The notes under the pieces were generated by a model, which worked only from the letters and a program-made list of their open reading frames with translations, was not told the origin of the DNA and ran no database searches. A stretch of DNA of 7,911 nucleotides from Elusimicrobiota bacterium (GTDB lineage: Bacteria > Elusimicrobiota > Elusimicrobia > 2-02-FULL-39-32), in contig JAHFCA010000064.1 of the NCBI GenBank assembly GCA_023249715.1, positions 1 to 7,911 on the forward strand. The letters are read 5' to 3'. This document shows, piece after piece, positions 1-6,315 of the stretch. The translations under genes and the position numbers were made by a program. Numbering within the stretch: the stretch's first letter is position 1; each line of letters starts with the position of its first letter.

Positions 1-1701
1 AAAGAGCTCATTGCCGGAGCGCGGGATTGGGCGGAGCCCGGCGTTCTCTTTTGGGATACGATTAAACGGGAATCCACTTCTGAATATAACGGCATGGAAG
101 TGATTAGTACTAACCCTTGCGGTGAAATTCCGCTTGAGGGGTATGGGGATTGTTGTTTGGGGAATTTAAATTTGTCCCGCTTTGTGGAAGAGGAATTTAC
201 CCCCAATGCTCGGGTGAACTGGACCGCCCTAGAAAGGGCGGCGCGCTATGGGGTGAGGTTCCTGGACAATGTTCTCGATTACAACGCGGGGAAACATCCC
301 CTCGAGGCGCAGACCGAAGCTTCTATCGCTTCGAGAAGAATTGGTTTAGGGTTTACCGGTTTAGGGGACATGCTCTGCCAAATGGGACTCAAGTACGATA
401 CCGACCCTGCCATTAAATTTGTGGATCAACTCTTTGAAAACATTAAGAACTTCGCCTATGACGAAAGTGTCAATATCGGATTAGAGAAGGGAGTCTTTAA
501 ACTCTATGACCATGAAAAACATTTGCGGTCTCCCTTTTTACAGCGGCTCTATCCGCAAGTATTAAAACGGGTAGAAGCGCATGGTGTCCGGAATGTGGCG
601 GTTTTAACGGTTCCTCCGGTGGGAAGCGGCGCGGCTTTGGCTGGAACTACCAGCGGGGTGGAGCCCATCTTTGATCTCTCGTATACCCGACGGTCGGAAT
701 CTTTGAGCGAAGAATATTTTAAAGTGTACCATCCTTTAGTGGAGCGCTACATGAAGATGTCTAACTTAAAGGACGATGCGGAGCTCCCCGAATTTTTTGT
801 GACCGCTCACAACATCGCTCCAGAAAAAAGAGTGCTCATGCAGGCGACCATTCAAAAACATATTGATCACTCTATTTCTTCGACAGTTAATGTGCACCGG
901 GATACGACAGAAGAAGAGATCGGCAAGATCTATTTTAATGCTTGGAAAATGGGTTGTAAAGGAATTACCGTCTATCGGGAAGGGTCCCGGGAAGGGGTCT
1001 TAATTACCGAAGAAGAATCGAAGAGAAGGGCGGAGGCTTCGAACACAAAAATAAATGCGGCAGAAGGGGCGAAGGCTCCTGTAACAAGCCCTGCTTCCCG
1101 ACAACGTCCTAAAGTAACAGAAGGACGTACCGAAAGAATTGAAACGCCGCGGGGTCCCATTTATGTCACCATTAATGAAGATGACATGGGGTTGTGTGAA
1201 GTCTTTGTAAAATCGCTCGATGTGGAAGCAGAAGTGACGGGGCGGTTAGCCAGCTTGCTTTTAAGATCGGGGGTCGATCCACGCGAAGTCATTGAACAGA
1301 TGTGGCGCGCTCGCACTCGGGAGGTAGCCTTTGATAAATCTGTCGATGGCACCGTAGTTTTGGTAACCACCATTGCCCAGGGAGTGGCGCTCTCTTTAGG
1401 GAGATATCTCTACGGGGATTCTTTTAACCCGCAAAAAGCGTATCCCAGAGCTTCCACCTTGCCGGAGCCTACCCGTTCTCAGAAACAGCTTCGGTTGAAA
1501 TTTAACGAAGGATTAATGGAATCTGAATCGAAAGTAGGTCCTTCCCCCGCCGAAATTTCAACGGGAGGAACGGCGCATGTTCCGCCCAGCGGGGGCGCTA
1601 CGCGGGATTTTGTTGGGGTTTGCCCGGATTGCGGAGAGATGCTCGCTTTTGAAAGTGGATGCGCCGTTTGTAAACAATGCGGTTATTCTCGCTGCGGATA
1701 A
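1..1701 (+). CDS. nrdJ: Adenosylcobalamin-dependent (class II) ribonucleotide reductase, C-terminal part
   Basis: Reduces ribonucleotides to deoxyribonucleotides using a thiyl radical generated with coenzyme B12. The frame is open from base 1, so the gene starts upstream of the window; 566 codons are visible and the ATG at 94 is internal. Counting from the window's first codon, STNPCGE (36-42) carries the N-x-C-x-E active site with the predicted thiyl-radical Cys40. Cys51 in GDCCLGNLNLS fits the redox partner. Class II landmarks follow: the VPPVGSG loop (204-210), the SGVEPIF region, and the AWKMGCKGITVYREGSR block near 310-330. After a low-complexity linker comes a TSCPD domain (about 380-472), typical of B12-dependent enzymes. 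The protein ends in a Cys-rich tail, CPDC then GCAVCKQCGYSRCG (541-566), which fits the redox/zinc-ribbon tail of NrdJ. It is the first visible gene of the nucleotide operon, 6 nt before dcd. The family call is firm; the substrate level (NDP or NTP) cannot be read here. Confidence 0.95.
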   Translation, partial: KELIAGARDWAEPGVLFWDTIKRESTSEYNGMEVISTNPCGEIPLEGYGDCCLGNLNLSRFVEEEFTPNARVNWTALERAARYGVRFLDNVLDYNAGKHPLEAQTEASIASRRIGLGFTGLGDMLCQMGLKYDTDPAIKFVDQLFENIKNFAYDESVNIGLEKGVFKLYDHEKHLRSPFLQRLYPQVLKRVEAHGVRNVAVLTVPPVGSGAALAGTTSGVEPIFDLSYTRRSESLSEEYFKVYHPLVERYMKMSNLKDDAELPEFFVTAHNIAPEKRVLMQATIQKHIDHSISSTVNVHRDTTEEEIGKIYFNAWKMGCKGITVYREGSREGVLITEEESKRRAEASNTKINAAEGAKAPVTSPASRQRPKVTEGRTERIETPRGPIYVTINEDDMGLCEVFVKSLDVEAEVTGRLASLLLRSGVDPREVIEQMWRARTREVAFDKSVDGTVVLVTTIAQGVALSLGRYLYGDSFNPQKAYPRASTLPEPTRSQKQLRLKFNEGLMESESKVGPSPAEISTGGTAHVPPSGGATRDFVGVCPDCGEMLAFESGCAVCKQCGYSRCG

Positions 1702-1707
1702 GTTGCC

Positions 1708-2271
1708 ATGTCTGTAAAATCGGATCGTTGGATAAAAAAAATGGCGAAAGAGTTCGGAATGATCGAACCTTTCGTGGAAGGGCAAATTAATCGCGGAGTG
1801 ATATCTTATGGGGTTTCTTCCTACGGATATGATATTCGCATAGGGCGGGAGTTTAAAGTTTTTACAAACGCGTACGGAGCAACTATCGATCCTAAGTCGT
1901 TCGATCCAAAATCGTTTGTGGACATTGTGAGCGACACGTTCATCACAATCCCACCCAACTCCTTTGCTCTTGCGCGCACCGTGGAATATTTTAGGATCCC
2001 GCGTAACGTCATCACCATATGTCTTGGAAAATCCACTTACGCGCGCTGCGGGTTGATTGTAAATGTAACGCCTTTTGAGCCGGAGTGGGAGGGGAATGTG
2101 ACATTAGAAATTTCTAATACCACTCCTTTGCCGGCAAAGGTTTACGCTAACGAAGGAATTGCTCAGGTGATTTTTTTAGAATCGGATGAAGTTTGCGAAG
2201 TTTCCTACGCGGATAAGAAGGGAAAATATCAAAAACAGCAAGAAATTACATTGCCAAAAATGGTAGAGTAA
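1708..2271 (+). CDS. dcd: dCTP deaminase
   Basis: Deaminates dCTP to dUTP in the cytoplasm, feeding dUMP and then dTMP synthesis. It has 187 residues, the usual length for the family. Visible hallmarks are ISYGVSSYGYDIR (32-44), FALARTVEYFRIPRN (86-100), the nucleotide-binding GKSTYARCGL (107-116), and TPFEPEWEGNVTLEISN (121-137), whose Glu134 aligns with the catalytic glutamate of E. coli Dcd. The C-terminal KGKYQKQQ segment fits the tail that closes over the nucleotide. The ATG lies 6 nt after the nrdJ stop with only a weak purine-rich stretch (GGATAAG) ahead of it, so it is probably translated by coupling to nrdJ. Bifunctional dCTP deaminase/dUTPases share this fold and cannot be fully excluded, but the overall pattern matches the monofunctional bacterial enzyme. 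No dut gene is visible nearby. Confidence 0.95.
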   Translation: MSVKSDRWIKKMAKEFGMIEPFVEGQINRGVISYGVSSYGYDIRIGREFKVFTNAYGATIDPKSFDPKSFVDIVSDTFITIPPNSFALARTVEYFRIPRNVITICLGKSTYARCGLIVNVTPFEPEWEGNVTLEISNTTPLPAKVYANEGIAQVIFLESDEVCEVSYADKKGKYQKQQEITLPKMVE

Positions 2272-2294
2272 ATATTTTTAAAATATTTTAGGAC

Positions 2295-2301
2295 AAGGAG
2301 G
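2295..2301 (+). promoter_or_regulatory. Strong ribosome binding site for guaB3
   Basis: AAGGAGG at 2295-2301 ends 5 nt before the GTG at 2307 and is a near-perfect Shine-Dalgarno sequence. It decides the GTG start, since no ATG fits this spacing. It is the strongest ribosome binding site in the operon and sits in the only gap of real size (35 nt), which suggests independent, efficient initiation of this gene rather than coupling to dcd. Confidence 0.85.
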
Positions 2302-2306
2302 CAGCG

Positions 2307-3473
2307 GTGGCATTTTTTATTGGTAAAGATAGAGAAGCAAGAAGAGCCTACGGATTTGACGAAATTTCTTTGGTCCCCGGGTTAGTTACGGTGAATCCGG
2401 AAGAAGTAGATGTGTCCACAAAAATTGGGAATGTAACTCTTAAAGTTCCTATTATTGCCAGCGCTATGGATGGAGTGGTGGATGTAACTTTTGCCTCTGA
2501 GATGGGGAAATGCGGAGGAGTCGCTGTTTTAAATTCCGAAGGAATTCAAACGCGTTATAAAAATCCGGAAGAAGTGTTGAAAAAAATTGTTTCGGCGAAA
2601 TCGGAAGAAACAACTAACCTTTTACAGCAAATTTATAGAGAACCCATTAAAGAAGAGTTGCTAAGTAAGAGGATTGAGCAGATTAAAAAAAGCGGATCTC
2701 TTGCGGCGATTTCCGCTATTCCTAAACGGTCTGAGCGGTTTTCCGCATTGGCGCTGGAAGCGGGAGCGGATCTTTTTGTGATTCAGTCTACCGTTACGAG
2801 CGTAAGACACGATTCTACTAAATACAGTTCTGTAGATTTTTCCAAAATTTGCAAGAAGGTCGGTAAAAAACTTCCCGTGATTATTGGCAATTGCGTTACT
2901 TACGACGCGGCGCTTGCTCTAATGGAAACAGGAGCCTCTGCAATATTGGTTGGGATTGGTCCGGGAGCGGCGTGTACTTCCAGAGGAGTGTTGGGAATTG
3001 GAGTTCCACAAGTGACTTCCATAGTGGATTGCGCGGCCGCGCGGGACTTTTGTTTTAAAAAAACGGGCCGATATGTTTCTATTATTGCCGATGGAGGCAT
3101 GGTGACCAGCGGAGATATTTGCAAAGCATTCGCTTCCGGGGCCGATGCGGTGATGATTGGGTCCGGATTAGCAAAAGCAGTAGAAGCCCCCGGGAAAGGA
3201 TACCACTGGGGCATGGCGATGCCAGACCGCTATTTGCCAAGAGGAACTCGCATTTGGGTAGGAACAACCGCTCTGCTTAGAGAAATTCTGCTGGGTCCAG
3301 CGAATGTGGATGATGGCACGCAAAATCTAGTGGGCGCCTTACAAGTTTCTATGGGATCTTTAGGAGCCCACAATATTAAAGAGATGCAACTGGTGCAGAT
3401 TATGATAGCTCCAGATATTAAATCCGAAGGGAAGGTCTATCAAAAAGCTCAAAAACTGGGGATGGGAAAATAA
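2307..3473 (+). CDS. guaB3: GuaB3-type IMP dehydrogenase (CBS-less)
   Basis: IMPDH/GMP reductase superfamily TIM-barrel protein of 388 residues, starting at GTG 2307. The N-terminal DEISLVPG (18-25) is the family signature. VGIGPGAACTSRGVLGIG (215-232) contains the predicted catalytic Cys223, and ADGGM (261-265) and MIGSGLAKAVEAPGKGYHWG (283-302) line the phosphate and nucleotide site. The C-terminal MGSLGAHNIKEMQ and EGKVYQKAQ are typical of the GuaB3 subgroup. No CBS pair interrupts the barrel between residues about 95 and 160, and the protein is about 100 residues shorter than canonical GuaB. In established annotation GuaB3 proteins are often called 'IMP dehydrogenase-related'. Location two genes upstream of guaA supports a working IMP dehydrogenase making XMP for GuaA. 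GMP reductase is the main alternative, because the superfamily motifs are shared. The family call is firm; the reaction is inferred from context. Confidence 0.9.
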   Translation: MAFFIGKDREARRAYGFDEISLVPGLVTVNPEEVDVSTKIGNVTLKVPIIASAMDGVVDVTFASEMGKCGGVAVLNSEGIQTRYKNPEEVLKKIVSAKSEETTNLLQQIYREPIKEELLSKRIEQIKKSGSLAAISAIPKRSERFSALALEAGADLFVIQSTVTSVRHDSTKYSSVDFSKICKKVGKKLPVIIGNCVTYDAALALMETGASAILVGIGPGAACTSRGVLGIGVPQVTSIVDCAAARDFCFKKTGRYVSIIADGGMVTSGDICKAFASGADAVMIGSGLAKAVEAPGKGYHWGMAMPDRYLPRGTRIWVGTTALLREILLGPANVDDGTQNLVGALQVSMGSLGAHNIKEMQLVQIMIAPDIKSEGKVYQKAQKLGMGK

Positions 3474-3474
3474 G

Positions 3475-4011
3475 ATGAACAAAAAACTCAATTCTAAAAA
3501 ACCAGTTGTTTCCATTATTATGGGGAGCGATTCGGATTTGCCTATTATGAAATCTTCTGCCGAAATTTTAGATCAGTTTGGAGTTCCTTACGAAATTACG
3601 GTTCTTTCTGCCCATCGCACTCCGGAAAAAGCGGTGGAGTATGCGAAAGGGGCGCGGGATCGAGGCATCCAAGTTGTCGTTGCCGCGGCAGGCGGAGCGG
3701 CCCATTTGGCTGGCGTGGTCGCGGCCTTAACAACGTTGCCTGTGATTGGAGTGCCTATAAAATCTAATTTGAATGGGTTAGATTCTTTGCTCTCTATTGT
3801 GCAAATGCCCGAAGGAATTCCTGTGGCGACTGTAGCGGTGAATGGAGCCGGCAATGCCGCGCTCTTGGCGATTCGCATACTGAGTTTAGCCAATTCTGAA
3901 TTGCAAAAAAAATTGGAAGACTATCGGCTCAGTTTAAAAAATAAAGTCATGTCCAAGGCGGAAAAGTTAGAGAAAGAAGGATATAAAGCCTACCTAGAAA
4001 ATCTTAAATGA
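3475..4011 (+). CDS. purE: N5-carboxyaminoimidazole ribonucleotide mutase (PurE)
   Basis: Purine biosynthesis enzyme that moves the carboxyl group of N5-CAIR to give CAIR (class I). The 178 residues carry the family motifs IIMGSDSDLPIM (14-25), SAHRTPEKAVEYA (45-57, with the expected catalytic histidine), AAGGAAHLAGVVAALT (71-86) and GLDSLLSIVQMPEGIPVATV (101-120). The C-terminal helix (about 140-178) is Lys/Glu rich and slightly longer than in E. coli PurE. The GAGNAALLA segment is shorter by about two residues than the E. coli version. It starts 1 nt after the guaB3 stop, with GGGA about 7 nt upstream, inside the 3' end of guaB3. Its stop overlaps the guaA start. PurK, needed to make N5-CAIR, is not in the window, so it must lie elsewhere, or the enzyme could use AIR directly as class II does. 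The motif pattern favours class I. Confidence 0.95.
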   Translation: MNKKLNSKKPVVSIIMGSDSDLPIMKSSAEILDQFGVPYEITVLSAHRTPEKAVEYAKGARDRGIQVVVAAAGGAAHLAGVVAALTTLPVIGVPIKSNLNGLDSLLSIVQMPEGIPVATVAVNGAGNAALLAIRILSLANSELQKKLEDYRLSLKNKVMSKAEKLEKEGYKAYLENLK

Positions 4012-5534
4012 TCGTCATATTGGATTTTGGTTCACAATATACGCAACTCATCGCTCGCAGGGTTCGGGAACAAAAAATTTATTGTGAAATTCTCCCGCAT
4101 ACGGTTCCCTATTCCCAAATAGAATCTAGAGAGCCGAAAGGAATTATTCTTTCCGGTGGTCCACAGAGCGTAGATGGCGATGGTTCTCCCGATTGCGCCA
4201 AAGAGGTTTTTTCTGGACTCCAGCCGGTTTTAGGAATTTGCTATGGCATGCAGCTCATGGCCCACTCTTTGGGCGGCCAAGTGCAAAGAGCCAAAAAAAG
4301 GGAGTTTGGCCATGCGGAAATTTTAGTAGAGGAGAGTTCCTCTCTATTTAAAGGGTTGCCAAAACAAATTTCTGTTTGGATGAGTCATGGGGATGAGGTG
4401 ACGGCGCTCCCCTCTGGATTTATTCGCTTGGCTAAAAGCTCTGGGGCGAACTATTCTGCTATGTGTCATCCTCAAAAAAATCTTTACGGCGTTCAATTTC
4501 ATCCCGAAGTAGTACATACGGCTCAAGGGAAAGAGATTCTTGCTAACTTTTTATTTTCTGTCTGCGGGGAACTTGGAGATTGGAAAATGAGTTCTTTTAT
4601 AGAAAAAGAAAAAACAGAAATTCGGCAGCAGGTTGGAACTAAAAAAGTAATTTGCGCTCTTTCGGGGGGAGTGGACTCGGCGGTGGCTGCCGCCCTAGTG
4701 CAGGAAGCTATTGGAGACCAGCTCCATTGCATCTTTGTAGATAATGGCCTTTTGCGTTGGGGCGAAAAAGAGCGGGTAGAAAAAATATTTAGAGCAAAAT
4801 TTAAAAATCAGTTGCATATTGTTGACGCAAAAAAATATTTTTTAAAAAAGTTAAAAAAAGTCACCGATCCGGAAAAGAAAAGAAAAATTATAGGGAAAGA
4901 GTTTATTTCTGTATTCGAGAAAGAGTCAAAACGGTTAGGGGAAATAGATTTCTTGGTGCAGGGAACGCTTTACCCAGATTTAATTGAGAGCCAAAGTGTA
5001 AAAGGGCCTTCCAGTGTGATTAAAACCCACCACAATGTAGGTGGATTGCCTAAAAAAATGAAACTTTCTCTGGTAGAACCTTTGAAATTTCTTTTTAAAG
5101 ATGAAGTGCGCGAACTAGGGAGAGAGCTCGGACTCCCGGATGAAATTCTTTCCCGCCACCCTTTCCCGGGGCCGGGGCTCGCGGTGCGAATTTTAGGGGG
5201 TGTAACGGAAGAAAAACTTAAAATTGTAAGTGAAGCGGATAAAATTGTGGAAGAAGAGATCCGCGCCAGCGGGCTTTACTCCTCTTTATGGCAGGCGTTT
5301 GCTGTGCTCATTCCCGTCTGGACGGTAGGCGTCATGGGGGACGCCCGCACTTATGAGCGCGTGATCGTGTTGCGCGCGGTAACCTCCCAAGACGCCATGA
5401 CCGCCGATTGGGCCGACATCCCCAAAAAAGTGCTCTCTAAAATTTCCAACCGAATCATTAACGAAGTCAAAGGCGTTAACCGCGTCGTCTACGACATCTC
5501 CTCCAAACCCCCCGCCACCATCGAATGGGAGTAA
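4008..5534 (+). CDS. guaA: GMP synthase (glutamine-hydrolysing)
   Basis: Aminates XMP to GMP using ATP and glutamine; last step of GMP synthesis. It is a full-length 508-residue two-domain enzyme. The N-terminal class I glutamine amidotransferase (1-185) has the catalytic triad Cys78 in GICYGMQ, then His165 and Glu167 in FHPEV. The ATP pyrophosphatase domain has the P-loop ALSGGVDSAV (217-226), and then the dimerisation domain carries HPFPGPGLAVRI (384-395), DAMTADWADIP and the family's PPATIEWE end (501-508). The ATG overlaps the purE stop as ATGA with no Shine-Dalgarno sequence, so translation is coupled to purE. Codon use changes inside the gene. By hand count 31 of the last 50 sense codons end in C, against 5 of 50 at residues 271-320. 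The protein itself stays canonical throughout. It is the last gene of the operon, and accessory genes with their own promoter follow. Confidence 0.97.
   Translation: MIVILDFGSQYTQLIARRVREQKIYCEILPHTVPYSQIESREPKGIILSGGPQSVDGDGSPDCAKEVFSGLQPVLGICYGMQLMAHSLGGQVQRAKKREFGHAEILVEESSSLFKGLPKQISVWMSHGDEVTALPSGFIRLAKSSGANYSAMCHPQKNLYGVQFHPEVVHTAQGKEILANFLFSVCGELGDWKMSSFIEKEKTEIRQQVGTKKVICALSGGVDSAVAAALVQEAIGDQLHCIFVDNGLLRWGEKERVEKIFRAKFKNQLHIVDAKKYFLKKLKKVTDPEKKRKIIGKEFISVFEKESKRLGEIDFLVQGTLYPDLIESQSVKGPSSVIKTHHNVGGLPKKMKLSLVEPLKFLFKDEVRELGRELGLPDEILSRHPFPGPGLAVRILGGVTEEKLKIVSEADKIVEEEIRASGLYSSLWQAFAVLIPVWTVGVMGDARTYERVIVLRAVTSQDAMTADWADIPKKVLSKISNRIINEVKGVNRVVYDISSKPPATIEWE
5421..5520 (+). other. C-rich, G-poor 3' end of guaA, possible Rho-use region
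   Basis: These 100 bases contain 36 C and 13 G by hand count, with pyrimidine-rich runs such as CTCCAAACCCCCCGCCACC near the stop. No intrinsic terminator (GC stem plus T run) is visible after guaA. C-over-G richness of this kind is what Rho-dependent termination sites show, so this could end the operon transcript. It could equally be the trace of a foreign or converted guaA 3' end. The composition is observed; both roles are inferred. Confidence 0.35.
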
Positions 5535-5552
5535 TTAGACATAAACCTTCTG

Positions 5553-5580
5553 TTATAGGGGATATTATTTCTGCCTATAA
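5553..5580. repeat. Inverted repeat, 7-bp arms, upstream of the toxin-antitoxin promoter
   Basis: TTATAGG (5553-5559) and CCTATAA (5574-5580) are perfect complements separated by 14 nt. Only two GC pairs occur and no T run follows, so it is a poor terminator. It lies 25 bp upstream of the -35 box, where an extra regulator site could sit. The repeat is seen; the role is unknown, and chance is possible in AT-rich DNA. Confidence 0.35.
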
Positions 5581-5591
5581 AAAGTACAATT

Positions 5592-5612
5592 AATGTCATA
5601 ACCATTGACATT
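5592..5612. promoter_or_regulatory. Inverted repeat overlapping the -35 box, possible operator
   Basis: AATGTCA (5592-5598) and TGACATT (5606-5612) are perfect 7-bp arms with a 7-nt spacer. The right arm covers most of the -35 box TTGACA. Phd/YefM-type antitoxins commonly repress their own operon by binding palindromes at the promoter, so this is a plausible operator. Binding is inferred. Confidence 0.45.
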
Positions 5613-5633
5613 TTAATATGCATGATTTATACT
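5605..5633 (+). promoter_or_regulatory. Sigma70-type promoter of the toxin-antitoxin operon
   Basis: TTGACA (5605-5610, 6/6 match) and TATACT (5628-5633, 5/6) are separated by exactly 17 bp. Transcription would start near 5640, giving a leader of about 32 nt before the antitoxin ATG. It is the best-matching promoter in the window and gives the accessory block transcription independent of the guaA operon. Confidence 0.8.
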
Positions 5634-5637
5634 TAAT

Positions 5638-5650
5638 CTAGGCTGCCTAG
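5638..5650. promoter_or_regulatory. Palindromic operator candidate at the transcription start
   Basis: CTAGGC-T-GCCTAG is a perfect 13-bp palindrome with 6-bp arms, centred at 5644 just past the -10 box and covering the predicted start of transcription. A repressor bound here would block RNA polymerase. Autoregulation by the antitoxin, or by the toxin-antitoxin complex, is the simplest reading. It is the most GC-rich motif in this spacer and unlikely to be chance. Confidence 0.6.
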
Positions 5651-5660
5651 TGCCCCTAAT

Positions 5661-5666
5661 GAGGTG
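5661..5666 (+). promoter_or_regulatory. Ribosome binding site of the antitoxin
   Basis: GAGGTG at 5661-5666 lies 5 nt before the ATG at 5672 and supports that start. It is much better placed than the site ahead of the toxin, which fits the usual need for more antitoxin than toxin. Confidence 0.7.
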
Positions 5667-5671
5667 TAAAT

Positions 5672-5935
5672 ATGATTACTCTAAAAGAGAAAACGACAAT
5701 TGCTGCCATTAGTGAACTGAGAAACAAATCAGAGGAAATATTGAGGGAACTGAAGGACCATCATGTTGTCTTGCAAAAGCATCATAAGCCGGTAGCAGTA
5801 CTGTTTAATTACAAGAACTATGAAGCTTTCGAAGAAATGTTGGAGTTTGCTGAAGATTATGTGCTAGGTTCCATTGCTTTAGCGCGGGATAAACGATCTA
5901 AAAAACAGGATTTCGTTGAACTAGACCAATGGTAA
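5672..5935 (+). CDS. Phd/YefM-family antitoxin
   Basis: Small 87-residue protein with the Phd/YefM layout. The N-terminal part (about 8-60) carries the pattern TTIAAISELRNKSEEILREL, then HHVVLQKHHKPVAVLFNYKNYE. Here a short strand-forming 'VVLQKH.KPVAVL' stretch follows the helix, as in the DNA-binding fold of this family. The acidic and charged C-terminus (60-87, EDYVLGSIALARD) would be the toxin-wrapping tail. It would neutralise the toxin encoded 13 nt downstream and repress the shared promoter at 5605-5633. Start ATG 5672 is backed by GAGGTG 5 nt upstream. Family assignment is by pattern, without a search. RelB-like antitoxins are the alternative. Confidence 0.8.
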   Translation: MITLKEKTTIAAISELRNKSEEILRELKDHHVVLQKHHKPVAVLFNYKNYEAFEEMLEFAEDYVLGSIALARDKRSKKQDFVELDQW

Positions 5936-5948
5936 GGTTGGTTGGAGA

Positions 5949-6263
5949 GTGATCCCAGTTCGGCGCTACAAAATTAAAGTACACAAGCTAGTTGTTACAG
6001 AAGATAGCAAAAGATTTGACGCCCAAACAAAAGAAAAGATTAAAAGAAAATGTAAGGAATTGCTTTCGTTTGAACCGGAAAAAGTTGGGGTTCCCTTACG
6101 ATTTGAACTGAAAGATTATCGGAAACTCGTTATTTTTAATTCTTATCGGATTGTTTACAAAGTTCTAAAAGAAGAAGTTCTCGTTTTTATTTTAGCGGTT
6201 GGAATTCGCCGCGATTCTGAAGTATATCTTGAAGCCATTAAACGTTTAAAACATTCCCATTAA
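5949..6263 (+). CDS. RelE/ParE-superfamily toxin
   Basis: A 104-residue basic protein, probably a RelE-type mRNA interferase or ParE-like toxin. The C-terminal half shows the superfamily pattern: GVPLRFELKDYRKLVIFNSYRIVYKV (47-72), then the strand VLVFILAVG and RR..EVYLEAIKRL (87-100). This matches the usual 'G.pL.g..R.LrvgdYRViY' and 'vghR...vY' blocks. Ile86 replaces the frequent His of the GHR motif, and two extra residues lie before VY. The only reasonable start is GTG 5949. A TAG at 5922-5924 closes the frame upstream and no ATG follows early. The GGAG at 5944-5947 is only 1 nt from the GTG, so initiation should be weak or depend on the antitoxin gene ending 13 nt earlier. Activity and RNA or gyrase target cannot be decided from sequence. 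Confidence 0.8.
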   Translation: MIPVRRYKIKVHKLVVTEDSKRFDAQTKEKIKRKCKELLSFEPEKVGVPLRFELKDYRKLVIFNSYRIVYKVLKEEVLVFILAVGIRRDSEVYLEAIKRLKHSH

Positions 6264-6315
6264 TTCTAACTTCTTCACTACTCCTATTCCCCAAAAAAGA
6301 ATTAAAGCTTTTGTT

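Noticed and set aside
2270..2289. AT-only palindromes between dcd and guaB3 as a terminator or operator
   Set aside because: There are no GC pairs and the arms are simple A/T runs. It cannot form a stable terminator and is likely chance in AT-rich DNA.
2900..3214. 104-codon minus-strand frame inside guaB3
   Set aside because: It lies wholly within a strongly conserved gene and has a low-complexity Pro/Ala/Ser-rich product, so it is a shadow frame. The same applies to the other antisense frames inside nrdJ, dcd, purE and guaA.
5592..5614. Inverted repeat followed by four T as an intrinsic terminator for guaA
   Set aside because: The 7-bp stem has only two GC pairs and the T run is short. The right arm is better explained by the -35 box and a possible operator.
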